NCBI RefSeq assembly: GCF_000003195.3 | Contig: NC_012871.2 | Coordinates: forward strand, 16,004,293 to 16,068,292 | From: Sorghum bicolor | Lineage: Eukaryota > Streptophyta > Magnoliopsida > Poales > Poaceae | Reading direction: 5' to 3' | DNA: 64,000 nucleotides | Part shown: one piece after another, positions 31,431-43,219 of the stretch | Position numbering within the stretch: the stretch's first letter is position 1 | How the letters are laid out: every line of letters begins with the position of its first letter | The notes under the pieces: generated by a model | What the model was told of the DNA's origin: nothing | Database searches by the model: none | Seen by the model: only the letters and a program-made list of their open reading frames with translations | Position numbers and translations under genes: made by a program

Positions 31431-32496
31431 TCCCCCGTCTCGCTCGAGCTCTGTTGGAGAGAGGCAGGCAGGAGCTCAGGGCAGGCCAGGCCAGGGGATA
31501 CGGTTCACGAGCTCTTCCTCTTTCTCGACACCGCCGATCCCGCCGCCACGCGCCGCCCGCAGCGGAGGTGAGGGCAGCCCGCTCCCGGCCTCGGTTTAGT
31601 GCCAGATGGTTCGACCTCTCTTTCTCCTCTGCGCTCGGTTGTTAGGGCCATGATTCGATCCTGTTTCGCTTGGGTTCCTTGTGGTTTGATTGGTGCGGAA
31701 GACAAATTCTGTGTTGAGGGTAGTGAGTTGGCGCGCCTTATTAAGGAGATAATGATTGCCGTAGGTTCAGATTGGATGGACTCGTACTCGTACGAAGTGC
31801 GAAATTATCCTAGATATGACAGCTAGGCTCGTGGGCGAATGGAATTTATTATCCCAGGTATGTATGTCAGCTAGGCTCGTGGGCGAGTGGAATTTATTAT
31901 CGCAGGTGGGTGCTTTGGCTAGCGATTTATTCGTTGATTTCTTATATCTAATGTTTTTTTTACTTAAGATCGTTTGTGTAGGGAGAATTTTCACGGAGTG
32001 CGTTTAATCCTGATAGTAGAGGCACTTGCAGGCTAGCTGTAGTGCCATGATCAGCGAATCAAAATCGTTGTCAAGTTAACAGCTTATTTCACCATGTAAA
32101 AAAGTCTGGCTCTGTTGCCATGTTCTTCCTGCTACCGTGGAAGGACCTCGAACTGCTGTATTTCTGCAGCTGAGATCCATTCAGTTGCCCAAATGGCCCT
32201 GTAGTCCAGTTAAAATGGGCTATGTATTCTGACTTATTGGTTAAGCAAAGGCTGACTTCCAGTTTAGTGTGTACTTTCTTTGAAAACACTTCATAGTTGG
32301 ATTAATGAAATTGGATTCATCTGTTTCTTGGCAAATGTATCATTCAATTTATGTTGTCAAAGACTTCTCGTTGTGACAAACGTGAATGCCTTTTTCTCTA
32401 ATTGCAGACACAATAATCCTAGTAAAGATAGAAAGGCAATTGAACACTTGGAGGAACATTGCGTTTCTGGTAACTGAGGTTTGTGCTTGTTTGTAG
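31431..32496 (+). other. PHR2 5' untranslated exons and first intron
   Basis: The first exon probably ends at 31567 (CAGCGGAG/GTGAGG). The intron runs to the acceptor CTCTAATTGCAG at 32407, and the second exon begins at 32408. There is no upstream ATG between 32408 and the start codon at 32497. The first exon start is not defined by sequence alone. The intron is about 840 bp and includes a 34-bp direct repeat (GTCAGCTAGGCTCGTGGGCG and following, second copy near 31866). Confidence 0.6.
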
Positions 32497-35400
32497 ATGG
32501 AGAGATTAAGCACCAACCAGCTCTACAAATCTGGAGTTCCTGTAACCATACCAACATCTCTGCCTTCTATACCAGCTTCTCTGGATGAGAGCTTCCCGAG
32601 GCTTCCAGATACACAGAGTGTTTTGATGGAGAGAGAATTGAGGAGCACTCCACTACCAACTCACCAGACCACTGTTGCTCCTATCCGTGGTCATTTTCAC
32701 TCCAATACTGGATCTGTTGGACCTCTGTGCTCACCTCCGTCTGTAAGGTTCTGTTCGCTTTCGAATCCTGATCAATACTCCAACCACAATCCATACAATT
32801 CTCAACCACCAAGCACTGCAAGTTCTTCAACACTGAATTATGGGTCACAATATGGAGGCTTTGAACCTTCCATAACCGATTTCCCAAGAGACGTTGAACC
32901 AACCTGGTGCCCTGATCCAGTTGAGAGCATCCTTGGATACTCTGGTGATGTCCCTGCTGGGAATAATGTGACTGGGACCACTTCTATTGGCGCTTCAGAT
33001 GATCTTACTAAGCAAACTGAATGGTGGACAGAGTTTATGAATGAGGATTGGAAGGACATGGTTGATATCCCAACTTCCACAGAAACTCAACAGGTACGCT
33101 AGTTAAGTCTGTCATTTTGTTGGGTGGACTTTTTGTACTCCTGTTTGTGCTTAGTATTCCCTAACTGTACCGTTGGTCCATTCTGGGTCCTTGTCAACTA
33201 GTTGATGACAAATCCACAAATCTGTGATCATATTGTTGATGTCCTACAGGCTACAAGTCCTGTTTTTTTTCCCAAAATAAATTCTTTGTAAGCTTTTTTT
33301 TTGTTATATCTTGTTTATATCTATATGATACATCAAATCTACACCTGGAAATCTTTAGAAGTTCAACTTTTCACTGTTCATTACACATCCAGGATACTGG
33401 CGACAACTGCATGTTGTATACAGGTTCACATCATACATCTCATTCTTTTTCAAAGTGACCTGTGGGTCAAAAAGTTTCTGCATTTTTTACTACTTTACTG
33501 GACCAAGACTAATTTTTTTTTCCACTTTGGATCCTCAGACCAAGCTGTTGTTTGACATCTAGACTGTATTCTAACACTAGACTTTGCCAGTATGCATTGC
33601 AAGATGAAACAATGTGTCAGGAGCTACCTGATATTTTTCTTCATTGTAACAAATGAGCATGATGACTAGGCTGCATGTAGGGTGTTCAGTTGTTGGCGCT
33701 CGGTTACTACGGAGGAAGTAGGAATGGGAGGTGTGAGGGTGAGGCTTAACAGCATGGCGGTGAGGTTGCGAAGCCATGCTCGGCGTTGCGTTTGCTAGCG
33801 CGTGTGCGAGAACAAGGGAGCGGGAGAGATTAATCTCAATCTCCAGCTCACTCTTTCATTAAACTAATTGTCCAATACTTATACACAAATCCTAACAACT
33901 TTCTGCTAACTCAAAGGAATAACAGACTCCTAATCAATCGGATCTCACTAACTGAGCGATGCATGGCGGGTCACGGCGTAGCCCATTCCTCAGCCATGGC
34001 TCAGGTTCCTCCATTGGTAGACGTTCCCCACCATAACATCAGTTTTGCCTCAAATGACTCCAGTCAGATTTGACTTGGATTGTGGTGCACTATCGGCTTT
34101 AGCTTGACTTTTGTAGTTTGTACAAGTTCACATATAGGAGTTTCACATGAGGAAAAATTTTAGCAGGGTCCAGGAGGTTTCTGTGTTTGCAAATGGCAAG
34201 ACCAAATACGGGCAAAGTTGCTTGTATTGTGCTCTTAGTTCCCTTGGGGATCATTTTTTTTAATAAAGCAACATATATAATTTAGGAATTTGCCAAGTCA
34301 CTTGTTTGAGTTCAGAAATTTTATAAAATGGGTTTTGAAGTTGAAAATCAGGCATGCATTTGCTCATCTTTTGCAAGTTTGCAACATTCAATTTCAGCTA
34401 TGATAGTATTCAATCTTGTGGCAAGGTCACTTTGTTATAACCTTTGCTGCCCTGTACTCTTTGTTTAGTCTTTATGCATTAATTTATGCTTCACATAGGT
34501 TGGGCAACCTGTGCAATCATCCATCTCCGTTCATCAATCAGCTACCCAACAAACAGTTTCGTCTCAATCTGTTGAACCGTTGGCAGTTGTGGCACCCTCA
34601 CCCACTGCTGGCTCCAATACTGCCAAGGCACGCATGAGATGGACTCCTGAACTTCACGAGCGCTTTGTGGATGCTGTCAATCAACTTGGTGGCAGTGAAA
34701 GTGCGTACTGTTTGCAGACATGTTTCTCCCATGATTGAATCTATTCATTTTGAAATTTTCCTTAAATTATTGCAGAAGCAACTCCTAAGGGTGTCCTGAA
34801 GCTAATGAAGGCCGACAATTTGACCATTTATCATGTAAAAAGTCATCTTCAGGTCTGGTATATAGCCCTATTGTTGGATGTTACTGAAAATAGTTGAAAT
34901 CTATTATCTATCTGATTTTTATTTAACACTGTTTCAGAAATACAGAACAGCTCGATACAGACCAGAGTTATCTGAAGGTTTGACATGTTCCACTTCCTAT
35001 GTGTTCTGTTTCTTTGTATTCATTGCTGCAATTTCTGCAGTTGCCTTATCAAGTTTGGTGATTTGATATTTTCAGGCTCTTCTGAAAAGAAAGCGGCATC
35101 TAAAGAAGATATACCATCTATTGACTTGAAAGGGTATGTCTGCACCTAGGATTTTGTTTGTGTGGATGTTTTGATTTCAATATACAATGAGAAAGCAGGA
35201 TATAGCTTTTGTTTCCAATATACTAGGAGGATTTCCCGCGTGTTGCCGCGGGTATGAAGAAGAAATATAAATAGGTTAGAATGTTTATTACCTAGTTGGA
35301 CAGCTTGCATGTTCATAGAAATAGGTGACTTGCGGACGTGGACATTACAATTGCATGAGCTAGTGGTTTTTAATTGTGTGTGATAGTGGATTGCCTAGTT

Positions 35401-37953
35401 GGATAGCTTGCATGTTGAGAGAAATACGTAGTGAGATTTTGCTTTATAAGAGTATAAGATGAGACTGAGAGAGCCGAGCAATAGCTTGGTAGCCTCCAGC
35501 TGAGAGTCCATTCACCTGGGCTCAAACCTGGGTGCTTGCAGGTCGCGTGAGTACCTCTAAAAGGGTCTGGTACTCTTTCATAACACAAAGCCAGAGTGTT
35601 GTCTTCTCCTTGTGGTTGAGTTTTTGATGATCGAGTTTTTGCATGAAATGCATGGTCTGGAAATTTGTTTACAGTAGATATTATTTTCAGCAAAAACAAT
35701 GAATGATGGGTAAACTTTTTTGTTGTTTGCAAGAATAGAAACGCAATAAGTTCACCAATCAATTATCAAACAGATATGCCATTTTGTTTGTGCATCAATC
35801 TGATGGATTCAAATAGCGGGCTATAGCGGTGCTATAGTGCCGCTATAGCTTCTGGAGAGAGCCCACGCTAGGCTATTCCTATTGTTTCCGCTATGTCAGC
35901 TATGACCGCTATATTGCGCTTTAGCGCCGCTAAATTGCTTAAATGTAGCTTGAAAATAGCTCCGCTATTTGAGTTTTAGCTTTTAGAGTGACAATTTAGT
36001 TATTATCTACTTATCTTTTGCTGCTAAGTTGGTCTTTTGAAAATTTGAACACTTGTGTTTCACAAATCATGCTATTTTCACAAATCATGCTATAATGCCA
36101 TATTAAATAATGTCCCCTACACTCCTAAAGCCTTGGAAACATTTTTGTGTTCACCAAATTTCATGATTCTTATGTTTTTATGAATGAATTACTTGTATTT
36201 TTCATGGTTTTCTTAAAAACTGCTACCTGTCATAACTCCTATAGCTGTGCTATAGCTTTATAGCTTCTGCAAAAAGATGCCGCTATTTGTTATAGCCCAC
36301 ATTTTAAACCTTGAGGTTAAACACAACTATTTTTCAACAGTCAACACTCCTTTTGTTTACTGAATGTGCCATCACAGCATAGATTCATGGATTCAGCATT
36401 GCCTATGTATTTTGATGAATTTCAAATTCCTTCTCCTTTGTGAGTAGTTTTATATCCAATTTCAAATACTTTTTCCTTAACAACAGTGGTTTATTACTCA
36501 AGGAACAGCTTACCGTGTTAGCCTATCCACAAATTACTTTGCTCTGTGGTCCTAAGCTTTGGTTCTTTTATTGCGCCACAAGAGTTGCATCTGAACAAAA
36601 TGCAGTTATTTTTAATCTTTGTTTAAAGTGCCTGGTTTCAGAGCATCATTTTTATACTGCTGCAGGAGTTTTGATCTCACTGAAGCACTTCGGCTCCAGT
36701 TGGAACTTCAAAAGCGGCTTCATGAACAGCTTGAGGTACTATTGCAGTTTGCTCTGCTTTCTGTTAGATGTCTGAAAGTGTGGTCTAAAATCAGTATAAC
36801 TTAGAGATGTTGGTAAAACATTTTATTGTACCATATTTTCCTTTGCATCTTAAACTTGTAACTTTAGGACATTTTAAGTTTTATTTTTATATGCAACACT
36901 GTTGTCCTTTGCATCTTGTGCTACAGGTTTAATTTGCATTATTACGGAGCTTGTACTGTTATTTATAATGTGATCTCCAAATAAATTAAATAGCTCATTT
37001 ATATTGAGTTGCATGCACCGACCAGTTCAACCCAAAAGCTTAAGCTGATGGGGAGAGGTGGGCAATTCACTTATATTCCAACACTCCCCCTCACGTGGAG
37101 GCTCCATCAGGCCTCAGACGTGGAATAGGAGCGAGCAGCAATTATTTTATTTAATTGCGCTAACTAGGATTCGAACTCGAGACCTCTAGCTTTGATACCA
37201 TATTGAGTTGCATGCACCGACCAGTTCAACCCAAAAGCTTAAGCTGATGGGGAGAGGTGGGTAATTTACTTATATTCCAACAATTTAGTATGTTAGTACG
37301 GTCAATTCTTGAGAGTGCATGTACTAAGAATAGTGTCGTGACCTCTATCAGAGTGTCTTTTTTTCTTGGCAGAATTACTATAATGACAGTTGCTTCATTA
37401 GTTGATGAACCATAAGCACTACATGCCAAATAGGCTTCATATTTCTGTTGTTTATTAGAAAATATGCTATACAGCCCTACTGCTAACCACTTCAGATTCA
37501 AATTTGAGGTAGCCAACAATCTGAACTGTAAATGTTTGTTCCCGAAAATTGCCTGGTAACCTTGTGTGCAGCATGCTGTATCTTACTGAAGTTCATCATT
37601 GTGTCTGTTCCATGGAATTCAGATACAAAGAAGTTTGCAGCTAAGAATTGAGGAACAAGGGAAGTGTCTTCAGAAGATGCTAGAGCAGCAGTGCATACCG
37701 GGGACAGAAAAGGCACAGGATGCTTCAACCACTGCAGATGAATTGAAGTTACCTTCTGAAATTCCAGAATCTTCTACCGTCAAGGAAGTTCGAGAAAACT
37801 GTCAAAATGGATCAACCAAGCAAACAGGTATGCATATCTATAATATGACTATGAAAGGCTTTAGTTTATGGTGATGCTGGTTGTGTGATGACGAGGCACA
37901 CAGATCACTGATGTTTCATGCCTTTTGTTTCAGAATCAGCTAACGGCCAATAA
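32497..37953 (+). CDS. PHR2: PHR2-type MYB-CC transcription factor, phosphate-starvation regulator
   Basis: Coding exons: 32497-33093, 34499-34700, 34776-34852, 34938-34977, 35076-35133, 36666-36735, 37623-37827 and 37934-37953, with one further noncoding exon upstream. All junctions are GT-AG and phases join to a 422-residue protein with no stop. The product matches rice PHR2 (426 residues) nearly throughout. The N-terminal region ends in ETQQ. The MYB domain is about residues 244-299 ([12 protein letters not shown] ... [11 protein letters not shown]). The coiled coil is about 327-371 with the LHEQLE motif. PHR2 is a nuclear activator that binds GNATATNC sites of phosphate-starvation genes and is restrained by SPX proteins bound to inositol pyrophosphates. 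The Lys, His and Arg of the coiled coil that contact SPX in Arabidopsis PHR1 align with K341, H344 and R356. The introns hold four insertions. It appears functional. Confidence 0.95.
33691..34038. mobile_element. Solo LTR in PHR2 intron 2
   Basis: The 348-bp unit begins TGTTGGCGCTCGG and ends CCCACCATAACA (TG...CA with TGTT/AACA ends), flanked by exact 5-bp repeats TCAGT (33686-33690 and 34039-34043). A minus-strand TATAAG-type box suggests antisense orientation to PHR2, but this is weak. There is no internal region, so it is the product of LTR-LTR recombination. Confidence 0.85.
35218..35462. repeat. Dispersed-repeat-like block with direct duplication, PHR2 intron
   Basis: TACTAGGAGGATTTCCCGCG-like sequence with TTGCCGCGGG is a common grass repeat start. 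CCTAGTTGGA(C/T)AGCTTGCAT occurs twice about 104 bp apart (35292 and 35395). The superfamily is not assigned. Confidence 0.35.
35470..35610 (+). mobile_element. SINE-like, tRNA-derived unit
   Basis: TAGCTTGGTAGCC (A-box-like, about 35484) and GGCTCAAACCTGGG (B-box-like, about 35519) are spaced as in an RNA polymerase III promoter. They are followed by TCTTCTCCTTGTGG and a short T run. Target duplications were not identified. Confidence 0.4.
35805..36320. mobile_element. Palindromic MITE-like element (GCTATAGC type)
   Basis: The left end ATAGCGGGCTATAGCGG and right end GCTATTTGTTATAGCCCACAT are inverted matches. The interior is full of CGCTATAG/CTATAGCG units. Target duplication is unclear, so superfamily is not assigned. 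It lies in the long intron between the 35133 and 36666 exon boundaries. Confidence 0.55.
37002..37282 (-). mobile_element. SMART/TRIM miniature LTR retrotransposon in a PHR2 intron
   Basis: Two 82-bp direct repeats (37002-37083 and 37201-37282), each reading TGTTGGAATATAAGT ... CAACTCAATA on the minus strand, enclose a 117-bp interior. Next to the inner edge of the right repeat is TGGTATCAAAGC (minus, 37189-37200), a tRNA-Met primer site. A CTCCCCCTCA purine tract (minus) abuts the left repeat. The exact ATTTA duplication flanks it (36997-37001 and 37283-37287). Total length is 281 bp. It fits the gene-targeting SMART family of grasses. Insertion is antisense to PHR2. Confidence 0.95.
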
Positions 37954-38584
37954 TTTGCAAGCATGAAATGGGTTCATGACCTGATTGGTTGTTTCCAGGC
38001 TTGAATCAAGTTGTTTTTGTCCTTTTGTGGGAACAGATGAACGCAATTGGTAACTTCTTTGCAAAGCCTGGCAAGGTGCATGTAACTAGGAGTTAGTTGT
38101 GTAGTACCCACCATCACGGTATCACTCAATCTCCGTGTTACGTGGATGATGTAGTCTTCAGAAGACAGCGCAGGCACAATGTCAGGGGTTTGACTTGTTT
38201 TTTTTCCCCTTTTGTTAGGTATCAATTAGCATCTGCTAGGCATTTGATTATGGGCTAATTCAAGTATTTACAATAATGTTTAGCACCTGTTTAGAACATG
38301 GTACCAAATATGATGAAGGATGTGTTGCCTTTATATGAGAGAGAGATTTCAACCGCTTCGGTTCGGTCTCAGATCCATATCATCTCTCTTGGCAGAGAAT
38401 TTTGTTTTACCTTAGGAAACCGCAACGTTAAGATGAACTGTGCAATGGCCGCAATGAGAGGAGCAGCAGATACACGCGATGGGACCAAGCACTTCACAAA
38501 ACCAAACCCAGAATTCAAATTAGCTCGAACTTTATTTTTGAGGTGAAAGAAGAATTACATTAAAATATTGTGAGTACACCATCA
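37954..38584 (+). other. PHR2 3' untranslated region and downstream spacer
   Basis: No ORF is supported. It is AT-rich with several possible polyadenylation hexamers but no clear cleavage site. It ends at the copia LTR. Confidence 0.5.
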
Positions 38585-38994
38585 TGTTACAAACATTCTG
38601 TTCTTCATCTAAAATGTACTTACACTTTGTATAGATTTAAATCTCAATCCCAAATCTGTATAACGATTCGTATGAATGATCGTATGGGAAAATATTTGGC
38701 AAAAGGCTTGAGAACAGATGTTCAATAAACGATGGCCAATATTCCTGTTAAAGTGGAATGTAAATGGAACAAAGATTTGGGAACAACTATTGTCTTTCAT
38801 TGATCTCATAGAATATATACATGTGAAGGGATGTCTCTAAGAGACACAACTGTTCACCAAAGGACAGGCCCTTTGTGACATGATTAACGGCTAAACTCTA
38901 ACTCTAATCCTAACTACTTGTACGGATGTCGTACGGATTAGATGAGATCATCAGTGAATGGATGCCTATTGGGAATAGACGTCGTTTCACAACA
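38585..38994 (-). repeat. 3' LTR of the copia element
   Basis: The right edge is firm: TGTTGTGAAACGACG (minus) begins at 38994 just after CAAGGGGGAG. The left edge is inferred from the matching TGTTACAAAC start at 38585, which gives TGTT...AACA ends and about 410 bp. Confidence 0.65.
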
Positions 38995-39721
38995 CTCCCC
39001 CTTGATGGAATCTTCTTTGAGATCAATGTAGCTGTAAATTTGGATTCCTCGAAAAACCCTGTAGAAAAAATTTGAGGAATATGTATGTATAGATATGCCA
39101 TAAAAGCTCTTTTAAACCTTACAGGAAAATAAGAAGAAAATAGCATACATGAGTGATTTAAGTAAATCACTATGTCATTGGTATCCCATTAAAAACCCTA
39201 GTGGAGAAAAAATATTGGAGATACGACATATTGATTACTCCCCCCAAAAACCCTTTTGAGGAAAAATATGAGGAGCAATATAAAGTGATATGCCCCTAAA
39301 ACTCCTATAAAAACCCAATGGGAAAATTAGGAGAAAATGTGACGACATATTATTGGTATTGCCTCTTGGATAACTGACATGAAAAACCTTTTCAAACCAT
39401 GGATGAGTTGTGAGGGCAATGTGTGTCTTTGATATTTCCCACAAAAACCCCTATGGGGAAAATAGAAAATATGACACATACTTATGTTAATATTATCTCA
39501 TTAAAAACTTTAACAAGAAACCTTTTGAGTAAAACTTGTGAAAGAAAAGAGTATAATATGATGCTGGTACAGGTGGCATCTAGGAGATGTCCCCCCTGAT
39601 TCTGGCAAATCTCAGAGTCCCCGCATACTAATTCCATGTACCAATTTTTGAAACACGGAAGTTGGTAAGGACTTAGTAAATAGGTCAGTGAGATTATCAC
39701 ATGACTTGATTTGCAAGATGT
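38995..39721 (-). repeat. Copia 3' noncoding region with AAAAACCC-type repeats
   Basis: Imperfect units of the form AAAAACCC(T/C)NN..GG(A/G)GAAAA recur at about 39190, 39245, 39307 and 39424, lying between the RNase H stop and the polypurine tract. Such repeats occur in several plant copia families. No ORF is supported. Confidence 0.6.
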
Positions 39722-40833
39722 TTATTTCCCCACTTTCTTGTAATTCATGGGATAAAACAATTTAGGAACAATATGCTTAGTGATATTGCTCTTTATGAAA
39801 CCTGTTTGCATCTGTGTAACACAAGCGGAATTATCTTCATAGATAATTGTTGGTGATTCAATTGAGCCAGTACCACATGACTGTTGTATGTGGTTAATCA
39901 TTCTACGAAGCCATACACATTCTCGTGATGCCTCGTATAGAGCCATAATTTCAGAATGATTAGTAGAGGTTGCTGTCAGAGTCTGCTTAGAAGACTTCCA
40001 TGAAATAGTTGTACCGCCATGTAGGAATACAAATCCTGTTTGGGATTTTCCGTTATGAGGATCAGATAAGTTACTAGCATCCGTATAGTCAATCATATTG
40101 GGTTCATGATTTTGTGCCATTAAGGTATCTGAGGATACACTTTGCTCCCATCCAATGACGGTGAGTCGGGTCCGCACTATGCCTAGCTAGTAAGTTCACT
40201 GCAAATGCGATATTAGGCCTGGTGCAATTTGCAAGATACATAAGTGCGCCAATGACATTGAGATATGGGATTTCTGGTCCCAACATCTTCTCCCCATCAT
40301 CCCATTTGAGATTTTTTAATGAAAACACATGAGCAATCATCATTATTGGTGTATCCTTTGTTTAAAAGGAATTCACTCAGTCTGTTGTACCACATTCGTC
40401 CCGACTGCTTCAAGCCATATAATGACTTTTGTAGTTTTACACAATACATGTTACGATTTGTGTTTGGATTCAGAATTTGGATTCCATTGGGAACCTTTAT
40501 GTATATGTCCGAATCAAGTGACCCATATAAATATGCTGTCACCACATCCATCAACTGCATAGATAGATGATTTTGAACTACCAATGATATTAAGTATCGG
40601 AAAGTAATTCTACTCGTTACCGGAGAATAAGTTTCATTGTAATCATTACCGGGTCTCTGCGTGAACCCTTGTGCTATGAGCCTTGCTTTATATCTCACCA
40701 CCTCATTGTTCTCATTCTGTTTCCGGACGAAAACCCATTTAAAGCCTACAGGAAAGACTTTAGAGGGTGTGGGCATAGCTTTTGTGAATACCCCTCTTTT
40801 AGTGAGCGAGCCCAGTCCGAGCACTTTTTGCAC
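39722..40833 (-). pseudogene. Copia reverse transcriptase and RNase H, internally deleted
   Basis: The RT begins with GFKWVFVRKQNENNEVVRYK and ARLIAQGFTQRPGNDYNETY, then MDVVTAYLYGSLDSDIYI and KSLYGLKQSGRMWYNRL. The sequence then jumps from CVFIKKSQMG (about 40310) to GPEIPYLNVIGALMYLANCT, so the segment with the catalytic YVDD is missing. RNase H follows with YTDASNLSDPHNGKSQTG, TATSTNHSEIMALYEA and IYEDNSACV. Frames change near 40310 and 40140. The enzyme cannot be active. Confidence 0.85.
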
Positions 40834-41435
40834 TCTGCCATGGTCTTAGGATCTGAATCATTGAGAAAGATTTCTGCAATTGGTGCGGAGAAATACATGT
40901 CTACAACAGTAGTTTTACGATTGTATGATTCTCCAGAATCAATATAATTGATGGAAATTTCTTTCACCCCATTATTTGTCTCAACATTTCCCAAAACTAT
41001 GGAGTCAGGGTGTTCTGATGTCCCAAGATCAGAATTTGGATGCACCGTTGATCCGGGTTGTGGATTTGGTCCTGGTGTTGGACTGTTATCCACTATTGGG
41101 TGTCTACCAACTTGAGGTTGGCTTAGATTTATTGATTTGGAGGATTTAGCTCTCGATTTCCTCGGACGCTTACTTGGAGCATTATCCTTAGGAGCGGTCG
41201 TACTTCTCCCCTTCTTCTTTGGAAGTGGGAGTTGAATGGTTTTTATTGGTACCTCCACTCTTTCGGGCGCATTACGAGCAGGATAAGAGGATTTAGTGAC
41301 ACCCTTATAATCAGTAAATGCTTCTAGCAGGTTATTTGCAATATTTTGCAAGTTTATGATTTTCTGAACTTGTTGTTCAGTCTCTAGAGTACGTGGATCT
41401 GAGGAGGAAATGCCTTGAGCATTCTAGTTAATTTC

Positions 41436-42840
41436 CTAGCATTCTTTTTGGTACTTGAAATCTCCCCCTAATGCCGGGAAATGGTCCTTGTTGAATATGC
41501 AGTCAGCATACCGGGCCGTGAATAAGTCCCCTGTAAGAGGCTCGAGGTATTTGATAATCGATGGAGATTGATATCCCACATAGATACCAAGTTTCCTATG
41601 TGAACCCATAGAGGTACACTTAGGTAGTGAGATCGGTACGTATACAGCGCAACCGAATTTTCGTAGATGGGAAATATTTGGCATATTCCCACATACTAGT
41701 TACGGGAGACTACATGATATGCAGTTGGATGCAATTGAATTAAGTCAGCAGCGTGTAAAACTACATGACCCCAACATGAAGTTGGTAGGTTGCAATTTTG
41801 TAAAAATGGACTTGCAATGAGTTTAATTCTCTTAATAAATACTAAACCATTTTTTGTATGGACATATTGGACAGAGTGCTGAACTTGAATTCCTAAAGCC
41901 ATACAGTAATCATTGAAAGCCTTTGAGGAAAATTCAGCAGCATTGTCCATTCGAATTGATTGAATTTGATGTTCAGGATTATGTGCTCTAAGATTAATAA
42001 CTTGAGCAATATTTTTTGCGAAAGCATGGTTATGTGTGGACAAAAGACACACATGAGACTATCTAGTAGATGCGTCTATTAGAACCATGAGATACCTATT
42101 CGGTCTAGACGTTGGTTGTATGGGGCCACAAATATCTCCTTGAATGCGTTCAAGAAATTTTAGTGGCTCATTTTGGATCTTGACGGGCGATGGACGTAAG
42201 ATCAATTTTCCTGTAGCGCATGAAGTGCACATGAAATCTGAAGATTTTGGAAATTTAGCAGTATTTAACTCATGATCATTAGAATTGCTGATAATTTTCT
42301 GCATCATCCCTATACCAGGATGACCAAGGCGATCATGCCAAGTTTTGAATGCATCAATATTCTGGAAAATTACCCTGTACGCAACATGTGCTACGGGTTT
42401 GATGTATGTGTAGTACAATCCAGACGGAAAAAGAGGAAATTTTCTCAACAATTCATTTGCCATTTAGTAACAAGGAGAATTTCCTCATTATTGTCATCAA
42501 GGGTTTCTAGATGGAAACTATTTTGATAGATATCTCTATAACTTAAGGTACGCTTTGAATCGGGATACAATAATGCATCCTCAATTGTAATTTGGGTACC
42601 CATAGGGAGTACAATAATGGCACGACCTGAACCAATTATCGTAGTATCACGCCCAGCGATTGTCAAAACATTTTCTTGTCTTTTAGTAAGAGTTTGAAAA
42701 TGTTTTGTTTCCCTAATAATAGAATTAGTGGTACCGCTATCCACTAGGCATAATTCCTCTTCCATCAAATCGACCCCCGTAGAAACTATATATAAATAAA
42801 GAATTTGATATAAAACTCTCTGATGATATATAGAATACAT
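41436..42840 (-). pseudogene. Copia protease and integrase
   Basis: The protease has CLVDSGTTNSII (about 42740), the Asp-Ser-Gly active site. Integrase has the zinc-binding block WHDRLGHPGIGMM ... CTSCATGK (about 42190-42350), then the core with GDICGPI, IRMDNAAEFSSKAF and a C-terminal region FGCAVYVPI ... GYQSPSIIKYL (41436-41684). Stops near 42056 and 41694 and frameshifts break it. The next segment (40746-41351) is a Lys/Pro-rich connector leading to RT. Confidence 0.8.
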
Positions 42841-43219
42841 ACTTTATTTATTGAATATCAAATGTGTACAATATATTTATTGGATATCCAAACTAAATAA
42901 TGATGACATTATTAAATATTTACAACGCATAGGACATAAATTGTGTTTATTATTATAATCACTAGAACATAAAGACATTAGAATCTAAGGGATTGGGAGC
43001 CTAGTGAAAGTCTCGATATATGTCATTGGATGCATATTCCACGATCATATTCCCTGTATCAGCAAGATCCTCGCCTCCTCGTATGATGTTGTTGCTTGGT
43101 TCCTCAGGAACTTGTTGCGAACAACCAGCCTCTTCCCGGGTGGTGTCAGGTCGAAGATTGAAATGGGCTTCATCTTCTGTCCTGGTGCAGCTCATCCGCG
43201 ACCCACAGACTTTAAGTAA

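Noticed and set aside
30685..31645. A 304-codon plus-strand ORF upstream of PHR2
   Set aside because: Pro/Arg-rich product overlapping a GC-rich promoter and leader, no domain, and competing ORFs in other frames.
33577..33777. Minus-strand [18 protein letters not shown]
   Set aside because: It runs across the edge of the solo LTR (33691) into intron sequence, so it is not a gene.
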